From Oscillospiraceae bacterium (GTDB lineage: Bacteria > Bacillota > Clostridia > UBA1381), in NCBI GenBank assembly GCA_022509025.1, contig JAFLUB010000018.1:1-50516 (forward strand): a DNA stretch of 50,516 nt. The letters run 5' to 3'. Position 1 is the stretch's first letter. Every line of letters starts with the position of its first letter. The notes under the pieces are model-generated. The model was not told where the DNA came from, did no database searches, and saw only the letters and a list, made by a program, of their open reading frames with translations. The translations under genes and the position numbers were made by a program. Of the stretch, positions 28,175 to 36,718 are shown piece after piece.

Positions 28175-29374
28175 TTATTCGCCGCTAAGCGGCTGTTCTG
28201 TAGCTATATTCTGAATAAATTTCATGCTAAGCGTTACTTTTATTGTTTCATTATCTGTTTTTTCGTATTCAATATTTTCATCTGTCAGTTCGCTTAGCGG
28301 CGTGAGATTTGACGATATTTTTTCTTCAAGGTCATTTTTCGCAAACTCAACCGCTGTTTCTATACTCAGAGGCTCCCGATTTACCGTTACCTCGTCATAT
28401 TCTATAACGTCAAGCGCAATTCCCGTATATCCGAAAAACGGGACAGATAGCTCATGACGCCTTTCCTCTGTGTCATATTCGTCATATTTAACCTTACTGA
28501 ACGGGAAATTAAAAGCTTTACCCAAAAACTCTACTGCAAAGCACCTTTTATTTTTACCCGTTGGAGTTCTTGTTTCATAGTACAGCTTATATTCCCCGGA
28601 CTTTTTATGCGTGGTATATGCCTCTACCTCCGCCATAGAGTGAACATATATGTACTCTTCGGGCTTTTCTGCTTTATAAACGCCTACTTTGCCTGAAACA
28701 ATCACATCTCCCGCGCTGACGGCGTCACCCTCTTTTAGCTTTTTTTCACCGTTTTTCACGGTCATTTTCTTTATAACTCCGTCACAAGCCGCGACAATGT
28801 CGCACGGAGTTTTTTTATCAATAACGTTAGGCGCAATAATCTGCTCATATATCTCCACTCTCGCCTTAGCGCCCTCGATATATACCCATGCCCAAGCGAT
28901 ATTATCCGTATCGTTTATTATCGCTTTTTTTATCTCCATGCCTTCGGGCAGCTTACTCTTTAACGCTCCGCTCCTGACTCCTATTCTGTCAAGAGTTTCC
29001 ATAATGCTGTTTATATCGCTGTTTTCCACACCGTTAATTTCAACAAGCCATATAAACCGCGTCGAAGCCGCGCAAATGCAAATTGCAAGAATTACGGACG
29101 CAAGAAAAACGTATCTTTTCCGATAAGCGCGTATTTTATATATAAGCCCGTGCTTTTCCTTTATTCTTACCTTGACACCGCACTTCTTTGCAACCGGACG
29201 CAGTTTTAAAAATCCGTCTATGGAAACAGACATCTCCAGACCGTTTTCACGCGGCAAAACATTCCATACAGGTATTCCGCGCCTTAAGCAAATGTTAAGA
29301 AAGCGTTCAGCGCCCTTTCCGTATATTCTTATTATAACATATCCCAAAAGAAATTTAAAGAACTTATTGAACAT
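28175..29374 (-). CDS. yqfD: Sporulation protein YqfD
   Basis: Membrane-associated sporulation protein of the YqfD/SpoIV-related family, expressed in the mother cell in Bacillus. The N-terminus (MFNKFFKFLLGYVIIRIYG) and a single hydrophobic span at about residues 87-108 (VFLASVILAICICAAST) match the family, followed by a large extracytoplasmic domain. The length of 399 aa is normal. It lies 15 bp downstream of yqfC; the yqfC-yqfD-phoH order is typical. Confidence 0.92.
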   Translation of the reverse strand: MFNKFFKFLLGYVIIRIYGKGAERFLNICLRRGIPVWNVLPRENGLEMSVSIDGFLKLRPVAKKCGVKVRIKEKHGLIYKIRAYRKRYVFLASVILAICICAASTRFIWLVEINGVENSDINSIMETLDRIGVRSGALKSKLPEGMEIKKAIINDTDNIAWAWVYIEGAKARVEIYEQIIAPNVIDKKTPCDIVAACDGVIKKMTVKNGEKKLKEGDAVSAGDVIVSGKVGVYKAEKPEEYIYVHSMAEVEAYTTHKKSGEYKLYYETRTPTGKNKRCFAVEFLGKAFNFPFSKVKYDEYDTEERRHELSVPFFGYTGIALDVIEYDEVTVNREPLSIETAVEFAKNDLEEKISSNLTPLSELTDENIEYEKTDNETIKVTLSMKFIQNIATEQPLSGE

Positions 29375-29389
29375 TTTTTACACCCTTTT

Positions 29390-29659
29390 TCATATTTGGT
29401 ATTCTATACCTGAAAATGTGCCGGATATACGTACGTCTTCAAGACGTATACGGTCTATTACGAGGTTCTTTCCGCGTATTCTGATAATACCTATTTCGGT
29501 GGAAAGACGTATTTCCCTGTCCGTATACACAAGTATACCCTTATGATTTTCTATATATATTTCTTTATCGCCTGAGATAGTCAGGCGCGGAATGTTCATA
29601 ATAACATCCTTCGGCACTCCCCACGCGTCCGCAATCGTCTCTGAAAAGCGTTTTCTCAT
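29390..29659 (-). CDS. yqfC: Sporulation protein YqfC
   Basis: Small YabP/YqfC-family sporulation protein. The motifs DVIMNIPRLTISGDKEIYIENHKGI and REIRLSTEIGIIRIRGKNL support it. The length of 89 aa is normal. It is the first gene of the yqfC-yqfD-phoH-ybeY-era-yqzL-recO unit. No convincing vegetative promoter is seen upstream, in keeping with a sporulation sigma factor, but I cannot assign one. Confidence 0.92.
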   Translation of the reverse strand: MRKRFSETIADAWGVPKDVIMNIPRLTISGDKEIYIENHKGILVYTDREIRLSTEIGIIRIRGKNLVIDRIRLEDVRISGTFSGIEYQI

Positions 29660-29805
29660 CTACATCAGCTCCTGAATATAATTTATGAAAAATAAACGGT
29701 TTTAAGTACAAAAAACAAATCATATAATTTATTACTCGTCTAAAATTAACCTTGATACAGGAAAACAGGCGTAGCAATAAAAATGGGCTGATAGGAGATT
29801 TAAAA

Positions 29806-30894
29806 ATGAATATAAAAATAAAAAAATTATTGATTTATGTATTCGCTGTAGGTACGGTTGTACTTCTCGTCACAAACGCATCAGACTCGATAATCTATGC
29901 CCGTGACGCGATTAATATATGCTTTGAGATGATTGTGCCGACGCTGTTTCCCTTTTTTATCTGCTCAGGCATTCTTATCTATTCCGGCTTCTGCGAGCTT
30001 CTGGCAAAGGCGTTCCGATTTTGTATGTATCCCCTGTTCCGGGTAAGCCCCGCCGGCAGCAGCGCGTTTATATTAGGGATTATAAGCGGTTATCCCCTGG
30101 GCGCTATAACAGCCGGTGAGCTATATGCAAACAGCTATCTCTCAAAGAGCGAGGCTGAAAGACTTCTTGCATTCTGCAACAACTCCGGTCCGCTGTTTAT
30201 TTTAGGCTCTGTCGGTATCGCGATTTACGCCGATATACGGTATGGAATTGTTCTTTACATAGCGCATATCATAGCCGCGCTGACAGTTGGCATACTGTTC
30301 CGCTTCTACGGCAGAAACCGCCACAGCGCACCGCCGACAAGAATGACTACACCTGAGCGAAGCGTGGGAGAAATATTTGATATCTCTCTGCAAAACGGTA
30401 TACGCAATATTCTGACAGTGTGCGGCGCGGTACTCTTTTTCAGCGTCATTTCAAGGCTTTTTATGGATTTGCTTCCCGTAAGCGGAAATTTATACGCAAT
30501 GCTTTCCGGCGTTATGGAATTTGTAACGGGAACGGTGAATGTGTCGGGACTCAACATTTCAATCATGCAAAAGCTTGTTATGACCTCTATCATAGTGGGT
30601 TTCGCCGGCATAAGCGTTCACGCTCAGGTTATGGCGGTTATAGCAAAATATAACCTGAGCCTTGCGCCGTATATCGTGGGCAAGGCTCTGCATGGCGTTA
30701 TTGCAGGATTGTATATGGCTATATATCTGTACTTCAATCCTATCACCGAAGCAGTGTTTAAACCTTCCATAAGCGGCTCATTTGCGGCTGTTTCCGCATT
30801 TGAAGCGATTACCGCCATAATTGCCGTGACAATGTGTATCATATGCGCTGTGGCACTGTATGTAAAAAATTACAGAATGCAAAAGGGACACTAA
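29806..30894 (+). CDS. ylbJ: Sporulation integral membrane protein YlbJ
   Basis: Polytopic membrane protein of the nucleoside-recognition (Gate) family needed in Bacillus for spore cortex formation. About eight hydrophobic segments are visible. Conserved motifs are VPTLFPFFICSGIL, GIISGYPLGAITAGELY and FCNNSGPLFILGSVG. I chose ATG 29806 because AGGAG precedes it and it gives a normal N-terminus (362 aa); an upstream in-frame ATG adds 18 non-conserved residues. It diverges from yqfC. Confidence 0.9.
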   Translation: MNIKIKKLLIYVFAVGTVVLLVTNASDSIIYARDAINICFEMIVPTLFPFFICSGILIYSGFCELLAKAFRFCMYPLFRVSPAGSSAFILGIISGYPLGAITAGELYANSYLSKSEAERLLAFCNNSGPLFILGSVGIAIYADIRYGIVLYIAHIIAALTVGILFRFYGRNRHSAPPTRMTTPERSVGEIFDISLQNGIRNILTVCGAVLFFSVISRLFMDLLPVSGNLYAMLSGVMEFVTGTVNVSGLNISIMQKLVMTSIIVGFAGISVHAQVMAVIAKYNLSLAPYIVGKALHGVIAGLYMAIYLYFNPITEAVFKPSISGSFAAVSAFEAITAIIAVTMCIICAVALYVKNYRMQKGH

Positions 30895-30911
30895 AGCATT
30901 TAGCGTCCCTT
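30883..30911. terminator. Bidirectional terminator between ylbJ and yfmH
   Basis: AAGGGACACTAAA pairs with TTTAGCGTCCCTT (13 bp, one A-C mismatch, 3-base loop), overlapping the ylbJ stop codon. Convergent genes flank it. Confidence 0.75.
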
Positions 30912-30920
30912 AAAGTCATT

Positions 30921-32210
30921 TTATACAGGATTTATCACAGACAACGCGGAGCGTTCCTTTACGAAGTGTTCATTAAAGCGTTTTTCAACGTCCTCAAATG
31001 TTACTGTCTTATACACATCGTAGTAATTAAAATAGTCGATATCCATAAATAATAGCTGCATAAACGTAGTCGCATAATCCTCGACATCGTTTTGCGAGCG
31101 GATATATTCGCCCCACATAACCTTTTTCATTCTCTCGAACGCGTCTTGGTCAAGTCCGTCTTTTCTTACTCTTTCCACTTCGCCCATAACAGCGTCATAA
31201 ACCGCTTTCGGGTCGGAGCTTTCGCCGTCTATAGAGGAATATCCATAGGACGGCTGCATGGTGTATTCAAGTGAAAATCTGTTATTGATAAGCCCCTTTT
31301 CGTAAAGCTCCTTATAGAGCTTTGAACTCTTTCCGAAAAGCATCTTTAAAAGAATATTCATTTCAATACTCTTCTTCAATAACTCCTTACCACCGTATCC
31401 TGTATCGGTATCCTTAAAGCCCATCATAAACAGCGGCATTGCAACGCTCAGACTCTGCTCCGCGTAATCCTTTGCTATTTCTTTTGGTTCCTCAGGATAA
31501 ATCTTTTTTATTTCCTCCTCAAACGGTTCATTCTTCTTAACGCCGTCCTCAATTACCTTAGCTATTTTCTCAGCGTCCGCTTTGCCGACTACGACAATTG
31601 ACATATTAGACAGGTTATAGAAGGTATTATAACACTTATACAGATATTCGGGAGTGATATAGCTTATACTCTCTACCGTACCGGCTATTTCCTTTTTAAC
31701 GGGATGATTCTGATACAAACAGTTCAGGAAATTGAAGAACAGCTTCCAGTTTCCGCTGTCATCATACATTCTTATCTCCTGTCCTATTATCCCCTGTTCC
31801 TTCTGCACGCTCTCATCCGTGAAATACGGACTCTGCACATAATCCATAAGCGCCGCAAGATTCTCCTCTACGTTGGCGGTTGCCGAAAACAGATACGCTG
31901 TTATGTTAAAAGAGGTAAACGCGTTAGCGTTTCCGCCGTACTTTGAAAACTTATCGAATACATTGCTTCCGTCCGGCTGGTCGAACATCTTATGCTCCAG
32001 ATAATGCGCTATTCCGTCAGGAACCTCTGTAGCTTCTGTTTCTCCGGGCACAACAAACTTTGAATCAACAGAGCCGTAGCGCGTGCCGAAAATCGCATAT
32101 GTCTTACTGTAATCCTCTTTAGGGATTATATACACGCCCAGTCCCGAGGAATGCTTTCCATAATACATTTCTTCGCCTGTGATGTTGTTTTTTATATGAT
32201 TTAACTTCAC
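30921..32210 (-). CDS. yfmH: M16 family metallopeptidase YfmH
   Basis: Active member of the paired M16 (pitrilysin) peptidases YfmF/YfmH, linked in Bacillus to EF-P 5-aminopentanol modification. The inverted zinc motif HxxEH is intact (HYLEHKMF, about residues 69-76), with the downstream Glu about 75 residues later. The length of 429 aa is normal. It follows yfmF after 1 base. No EF-P gene is visible in the window. Confidence 0.9.
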   Translation of the reverse strand: MKLNHIKNNITGEEMYYGKHSSGLGVYIIPKEDYSKTYAIFGTRYGSVDSKFVVPGETEATEVPDGIAHYLEHKMFDQPDGSNVFDKFSKYGGNANAFTSFNITAYLFSATANVEENLAALMDYVQSPYFTDESVQKEQGIIGQEIRMYDDSGNWKLFFNFLNCLYQNHPVKKEIAGTVESISYITPEYLYKCYNTFYNLSNMSIVVVGKADAEKIAKVIEDGVKKNEPFEEEIKKIYPEEPKEIAKDYAEQSLSVAMPLFMMGFKDTDTGYGGKELLKKSIEMNILLKMLFGKSSKLYKELYEKGLINNRFSLEYTMQPSYGYSSIDGESSDPKAVYDAVMGEVERVRKDGLDQDAFERMKKVMWGEYIRSQNDVEDYATTFMQLLFMDIDYFNYYDVYKTVTFEDVEKRFNEHFVKERSALSVINPV

Positions 32211-32211
32211 G

Positions 32212-33465
32212 TTAACCCTCCTTTCCTGTTAGAAAATATACCGTATCGAGTTCTATATTGCTTGCCACACGCTTCACGTCCTCAATGGTTACACGGCTTA
32301 TTTTATCCTTTAATTCGTCTATATTATAATTTGTACCCGCTATTTTCTCGCTGAGATAAAAGAACTGAATAGCGTTCTGGTCATCATTATATGATTCAAG
32401 TTCATTGATAAGCGCGTTCACGCTTGATTCAAATTCAAGGTCAGATATATCTCCTTTTTTCACATTGTCAAGCTGAACAAGTATTTCATCATAAGCCTTC
32501 TCGAAATTCTGGAATTCAATTCCGGCATTAACGAACATTATGCCCTTATTTCTTACGGTACTGCTTGAAGCGTAGTAGCAAAGGCTCAGCTTCTCACGCA
32601 CGTTGTTAAACAGCTTACTGTGAGCGCCGCCGCCGAAAATACTATTCGTTACCATAAGCGGTACATAATCCGCGCTGTCCGCCGCTACACCGGTTCTAAA
32701 TCCCATACTCAGCTTACCCTGAACAACATCCATATTATCAGTTATACGCTTTACATCGCCATGACCTTCAAAGATTGAAGTTTTTACTATATTCGCTTCT
32801 TCAAAATTCAGCTTTGATGTGTATTTCTTTATTTCCTCACCAAGCGCGTTTATATCCGCATCGCCGCACACGTAAATATCCATAGCCGAAGAAGTTATTA
32901 TTTTTTCATAGTGCTTTCTGAGTTCGTCCGCTGTTATTGCTTCAACCCCTTCTTTTGTGCCGAGCCTTGACAGAGCAAAGCTCTCGCCCTTGCACATTTC
33001 CTCTGAGCAGCGAAGCTGAGCATACTGTCTTTTATCGTTCATCTCTGCCGTTATACGGTCAGACGCGTTTTTCTTCTCCTGCATAACCGTTTCATCATCA
33101 AACGCGTCAGGCTCAAACAATACTGACATCATGAGTTTTATACCGTCCGCTGTAAGCGGTTCTTTATCAGGCGCGTATTTATCGGAAATTGTTTCAAATC
33201 CGAAATATATGATATGGTCATCGCCGCGCTTTAAAATACCCGTGCCGAGACTTGCCCCATACAGGTTTTCAAGGTACTTTGCGACTGCGCTGCTGTCCGG
33301 GCAAAGCTTGCAGCCCCTTTTCATTACATACGGCAAGACCGCGTTTTTTGAAGCCTCATCAGCGCTCAGCGCACGGTGTATATATACGCCTATTGATGTG
33401 GTCTTCAGCTTCTTCATAGGCACATAATAGAGATTGATATTATCATTTATCTTTAAACTTTCCAT
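32212..33465 (-). CDS. yfmF: M16 family protein YfmF (inactive peptidase partner)
   Basis: Partner of YfmH. It has the M16 fold (start INLYYVPMKKLKTTSIGVYI) but the zinc motif region reads LPYVMKRGCKLCPD, without HxxEH, so it is predicted not to be catalytic. C-terminal M16 signature QGKLSMGFRTGV and NSIFGGGAHSKLF are present. The length is 417 aa. Preceded by a long structured leader at 33500-33666. Confidence 0.88.
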   Translation of the reverse strand: MESLKINDNINLYYVPMKKLKTTSIGVYIHRALSADEASKNAVLPYVMKRGCKLCPDSSAVAKYLENLYGASLGTGILKRGDDHIIYFGFETISDKYAPDKEPLTADGIKLMMSVLFEPDAFDDETVMQEKKNASDRITAEMNDKRQYAQLRCSEEMCKGESFALSRLGTKEGVEAITADELRKHYEKIITSSAMDIYVCGDADINALGEEIKKYTSKLNFEEANIVKTSIFEGHGDVKRITDNMDVVQGKLSMGFRTGVAADSADYVPLMVTNSIFGGGAHSKLFNNVREKLSLCYYASSSTVRNKGIMFVNAGIEFQNFEKAYDEILVQLDNVKKGDISDLEFESSVNALINELESYNDDQNAIQFFYLSEKIAGTNYNIDELKDKISRVTIEDVKRVASNIELDTVYFLTGKEG

Positions 33466-33509
33466 TCAGATTTTCCTTTCCTGTTATTTTACATAAATCT
33501 CCGTCAATA

Positions 33510-33666
33510 TAAATTGAAACGTGGAAAAAGCTGGCCGCAAATTGCATTTGCTGCTCGCCCATGCATTTCGGAGCCAAGCAGATTGCCCTTTTGAGGAACG
33601 CAGTCGTATGCAGATACGCGGGGTTCCGAGAAAGGGTGAGATGCGCCGTTTATCTTTCACGTGATA
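33510..33666 (-). ncRNA. Structured leader RNA or ncRNA upstream of yfmF
   Basis: Transcript from the promoter at 33672-33700 should begin near 33665. On the minus strand a closing helix (ACGTG...CACGT, AAAG...CTTT; about 33663 and 33520) encloses three hairpins: a long rod (CCCTTT/AAAGGG, GGAAC/GTTCC, GTAT-GCAG-ATAC; about 33635-33585), a second (CTGCTTG-GCTC against GGGC-CGAGCAG; about 33582-33552) and a third (GCAAAT/ATTTGC; about 33551-33536). No terminator is seen before yfmF, so a 5' leader is likely. I do not recognise the class. Confidence 0.5.
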
Positions 33667-33671
33667 CTATT

Positions 33672-33700
33672 ATTTTACTCCTTTTTTATATATATGTCAA
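33672..33700 (-). promoter_or_regulatory. Promoter of the yfmF leader, inside the end of gpr
   Basis: TTGACA, a 17-base spacer and TAAAAT on the minus strand. The -35 box overlaps the gpr stop codon. Confidence 0.85.
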
Positions 33701-34566
33701 CCTATATAGCTTTCTACATCACGCAAGGTTATGCCATGATGCAGCGCGAGGTTTATACCGTTAGCAACTGTTTTGGCGGCGCGTTCAATAACCAAATCTA
33801 TATCGTTTGTGGTTACCATTAAAGGTGTCATTTCATCAGGTATCTTCACCTTTGATATAGTCGCCGCATCTATAACGGTCGGAACTCCTATAGCTATAAC
33901 CTTTGTTCCCGTTGTTTCCTCGTTAAGCCCTTCACGGTTATTTCCCACTCCGGCGCCCGGCTGTATACCGGCATCTGAAATCTGTATAGTATTGCTTACC
34001 CGCTCAACAGACGCGGCGGCTAACGCGTCCACAGCTATTATAAGATGAGGTTTGACCTTTTCGGAAACGGCTTTTATTATATCAGCCGTTTCTATTCCGG
34101 TAGTCCCCAGAACTCCGGGCGCAAGCGCGCACACACCGCTTATATTATCACCTAAAATATCACTGTCTCTCTGTTGCTTTATATGATGCGTAACAAGAAG
34201 CTTCGACACTACGCTTGAACCGAGCGCGTCAGGCGTTATTTCCCTGTTGCCGAGTCCTACGACGAGCGTAAGGGTATCATTATTTATCTTTGCCAAATTC
34301 CGGATTTCCTCAGCAATGATTACACATGTCTGTTCATATGTTTCAAGACTGTATTTCAAATCCGGCGCATCTATTGTCACGTAAGTACCTTTTGCTTTTC
34401 CAAGCTTTTCGCTTCCGTTTTCATTTGTTATCTCAACACGCGTTACTGTTATATCCCCCATTTTTTCAACTTCAGAAATCACTCCGTCAATCTCCGCCGC
34501 GTCCTTTGCCTGTTTCCTGCTCAATTCGTGCGCTTCAACGGCAAGGTCTGTTCGTATATTTTGCAT
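33697..34566 (-). CDS. gpr: Germination protease GPR
   Basis: Aspartic-type endopeptidase (family A25) that degrades small acid-soluble spore proteins at germination. The N-terminus RTDLAVEAHEL contains the known self-processing region. The motifs VVGLGNREITPDALGSSVV and VDALAAASVERVSNTIQISDAGI are family hallmarks. ATG 34566 is chosen over the adjacent GTG at 34569; GGGAGAT lies 8 bases upstream. The length is 289 aa. It is single, and probably controlled by a forespore sigma factor. Confidence 0.94.
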   Translation of the reverse strand: MQNIRTDLAVEAHELSRKQAKDAAEIDGVISEVEKMGDITVTRVEITNENGSEKLGKAKGTYVTIDAPDLKYSLETYEQTCVIIAEEIRNLAKINNDTLTLVVGLGNREITPDALGSSVVSKLLVTHHIKQQRDSDILGDNISGVCALAPGVLGTTGIETADIIKAVSEKVKPHLIIAVDALAAASVERVSNTIQISDAGIQPGAGVGNNREGLNEETTGTKVIAIGVPTVIDAATISKVKIPDEMTPLMVTTNDIDLVIERAAKTVANGINLALHHGITLRDVESYIG

Positions 34567-34637
34567 CACGTTATATCTCCCTGTATAATAAAAATCATTT
34601 TTCCCTTAGTTTCTGAAAAAAACAATTTTATTATACA

Positions 34638-34711
34638 GAAAATCTCCTATTTCGGGAGATTTTCAGACGGTTGATAAATTGGTCAGACCGCGCAATCTTC
34701 TAATTCATAAT
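34638..34711 (+). repeat. Hairpin plus 49-bp conserved block, copy 1
   Basis: A 10-bp perfect hairpin (34638-34647 with 34655-34664) runs into a 49-bp block (34663-34711) that is alignable without gaps to 41740-41788 (about 37 of 49 identical). The shared core includes TTGGTCAG and GCGCA. Located between gpr and the lipoprotein gene. Confidence 0.65.
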
Positions 34712-34740
34712 TATTATTCAGTTTTTACATGAAAAAGTTT

Positions 34741-34772
34741 AACAGCGGTGTTTTATCGAAAACACCGCTGTT
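34741..34772 (-). terminator. Terminator of the dprA-topA-trmFO-lipoprotein unit
   Basis: A perfect 14-bp stem, AACAGCGGTGTTTT with AAAACACCGCTGTT, with a 4-base loop, followed on the minus strand by AAACTTTTTC. The rest of 34773-34871 shows nothing recognisable. Confidence 0.8.
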
Positions 34773-34871
34773 ATGAGCTTTTTGCGAAGATAAGCCTTAC
34801 CTTACCCATGCGCGCCTACTTTTCTCTTTTCGTAAAATCTGACCTGATTTATCAACGTCTGCTTAGACTTA

Positions 34872-35240
34872 TTATTCAAGCGCAGCGTCTATAGCAGCCT
34901 TTAGCTTATCCTTATCCGAGCACTGCGGACTCATTGCTGAAATATCGTTATCAGTATTGAGCATAATAAGCATCGGCGTATTGCCCTGAACCGGGAAGTT
35001 TGTTGTCGCTTCCGGATTCTCGTCAATATTGATTATATCAAAATTCACCTTTTTATCATACTCATCCTGAAGCTCTTCAACTGCCTTCTGTGTTGCATCA
35101 AAATCAGAGTCGCTGTTTGATACAAAATACATAAATGTCGGAGTTACCTTAGACTCCTGTTCAGCATCCTTACCGCAGCCTGCAAGCATACATACCATTG
35201 CCAAAACTGCAATCAATACTACCGTTAGTTTCTTTTTCAT
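34872..35240 (-). CDS. Thioredoxin-fold lipoprotein lacking CxxC
   Basis: Signal peptide with lipobox LAGC, lipidated at Cys22. The mature part resembles a thioredoxin fold: a first strand TFMYFVSNSDSD where CxxC would be, then FDIINIDENPEATTNFPVQGNTPMLIML with the cis-Pro loop TP. With no CxxC, a redox role is doubtful; a binding or chaperone-like role is possible. The start at 35240 is preferred because it gives a complete signal peptide; upstream in-frame codons are in the structured element. The length is 122 aa. Its ribosome site GGTGAT is part of element helix P4. Confidence 0.78.
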   Translation of the reverse strand: MKKKLTVVLIAVLAMVCMLAGCGKDAEQESKVTPTFMYFVSNSDSDFDATQKAVEELQDEYDKKVNFDIINIDENPEATTNFPVQGNTPMLIMLNTDNDISAMSPQCSDKDKLKAAIDAALE

Positions 35241-35242
35241 TT

Positions 35243-35412
35243 TAATCACCATAGCCTTTCTGCCCACAAATAGTAATTTTAAATCATTAACGCGCTTACA
35301 GTGGGCGGATAAGGCGTTAAGCGGTGATTATGCCCATGTGCGTTTTTCCTTTCTTGCGAAAAAAACTCGCACGGGCAATCAAATCTAATTAACGTGATTT
35401 ATCACGTTAATT
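35243..35412 (-). ncRNA. Structured leader element, copy B (cis-regulatory RNA candidate)
   Basis: Homolog of 8162-8329. P1 is a perfect 10-bp hairpin (35387-35396 with 35403-35412). P2 pairs GCCC-GTGCG (from 35332) with CGCAC-GGGC (to 35376). P3 pairs TTAACGC-CTTA (35287-35298) with TAAG-GCGTTAA (35310-35320); its loop (35301-35306) can pair with 35261-35267. P4 pairs GGTGATTA (35323-35330) with TAATCACC (35243-35250) and hides the ribosome site of the lipoprotein gene. P4 sequence differs from copy A but pairing is kept. The trmFO stop codon lies in the P1 arm/loop junction. Class unknown. Confidence 0.62.
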
Positions 35413-36718
35413 CCTCCATATAGTTTAATTGTTTTTTTATTATATCTAAAGCGCGAAGCGCTATTTTATTATACCGTTCGGCTTTATTTCGTATTTTTTC
35501 ATTAAGTCCCTCTATAATCCCGAAGTTAGCGTTCATCGGCTGAAAATTAGTATTAGCGCCGTTTGAAATGTACAATGGGAGCGCGCCTATGCATGTTTTC
35601 GCATCCGCGTCAAGCATTTCTTTTCCCATAAGCATTCTTGCCATATTGAACCCTGCGACTATTCCGCTTGACGCTGATTCCACATATCCCTCAACTCCCG
35701 TTATCTGTCCCGCAAAGAATATTTTAGGATACTTTTTCATCCTGTAATATTTATCAAGAAGCTTGGGAGAATTTATATATGTGTTTCTGTGCATAACTCC
35801 GTACCGCATAAATTCAGCGTCATGAAGTCCCGGTATCATTGAGAAAACCCGTTTCTGTTCGCCCCATTTCAGATTTGTCTGAAATCCGACAAGGTTATAA
35901 AGAGTACCCTCCTTATTATCCTGACGAAGCTGAACCACAGCATAGGAATCGTCTTTTCCGGTTTTAGGATTAACAAGTCCTACAGGCTTTAAAGGACCAA
36001 ACGTAAGAGTTTCAAATCCGCGCTTTGCCATTACTTCAACAGGCATACAACCCTCAAACACCTTGCTGTTTTCAAACTCCTTCACGGGAGCCGTCTCGGC
36101 TGATACAAGCGCGTTATAAAATTCCGTATATTCCTCTTTTGTCATCGGACAGTTTATATAATCCGCAGTTCCTTTGTTATATCTTGCAGCCTTGAACACC
36201 TTGCCTTTATCTATACTTTCCTCTGTCACAACCGGCGCGGCGGCATCATAGAAATACAGCGAGTCACCGCCGGTTATTTCCTTTATGCTTTCGGAAAGCG
36301 TCTGAGAGGTCAGAGGACCTGTTGCGATAATCGTATATTCGCCAGAATCAATGTCCGTCACTTCGTCGTTTATAACAGTTATAAGCGGATTTGACTTTAT
36401 TTTATCAGTTATATACTTCGAGAAAATCTCACGGTCTACGGCAAGCGCGCCGCCTGCCGGGACGCGGCTTATATCCGCCGCTTCCATCATAAGTGAGCCG
36501 AAAAGCCGCATTTCCTCCTTTAAAAGTCCGCAGGCATTTTCTATCCTGTCCGCCTTTAAGGAATTTGAACATACCAGCTCCGCAAAGTTCTCACTCGTAT
36601 GCGCCGGTGAAAACTTTTTCGGCTTCATTTCGTAAAGCTCCACGGGTATATTTCTTTTACTGAGCTGCCACGCTGCTTCACAGCCCGCAAGACCTGCGCC
36701 GATTACCTTTACCTTCAC
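35402..36718 (-). CDS. trmFO: tRNA uracil-54 C5-methyltransferase TrmFO (folate/FAD-dependent)
   Basis: Makes ribothymidine at tRNA position 54 using methylene-THF and FAD. The FAD motif [13 protein letters not shown] opens the protein. [11 protein letters not shown] and the C-terminal [20 protein letters not shown] are conserved. The length of 438 aa is normal. It overlaps topA by 4 bases (ATGA). The last codons (Glu-Leu-Thr-stop) lie inside hairpin P1 of the structured element. Confidence 0.95.
   Translation of the reverse strand: MKVKVIGAGLAGCEAAWQLSKRNIPVELYEMKPKKFSPAHTSENFAELVCSNSLKADRIENACGLLKEEMRLFGSLMMEAADISRVPAGGALAVDREIFSKYITDKIKSNPLITVINDEVTDIDSGEYTIIATGPLTSQTLSESIKEITGGDSLYFYDAAAPVVTEESIDKGKVFKAARYNKGTADYINCPMTKEEYTEFYNALVSAETAPVKEFENSKVFEGCMPVEVMAKRGFETLTFGPLKPVGLVNPKTGKDDSYAVVQLRQDNKEGTLYNLVGFQTNLKWGEQKRVFSMIPGLHDAEFMRYGVMHRNTYINSPKLLDKYYRMKKYPKIFFAGQITGVEGYVESASSGIVAGFNMARMLMGKEMLDADAKTCIGALPLYISNGANTNFQPMNANFGIIEGLNEKIRNKAERYNKIALRALDIIKKQLNYMEELT

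Noticed and set aside
27610-28188. A 192-codon plus-strand ORF opposite phoH
   Set aside because: It is a shadow of the PhoH reading frame, rich in Ser/Thr/Phe as expected for reverse-complement coding DNA.
33510-33666. 6S RNA
   Set aside because: The fold is multi-branched with three hairpins rather than a single rod with a central bubble, and no terminator follows.
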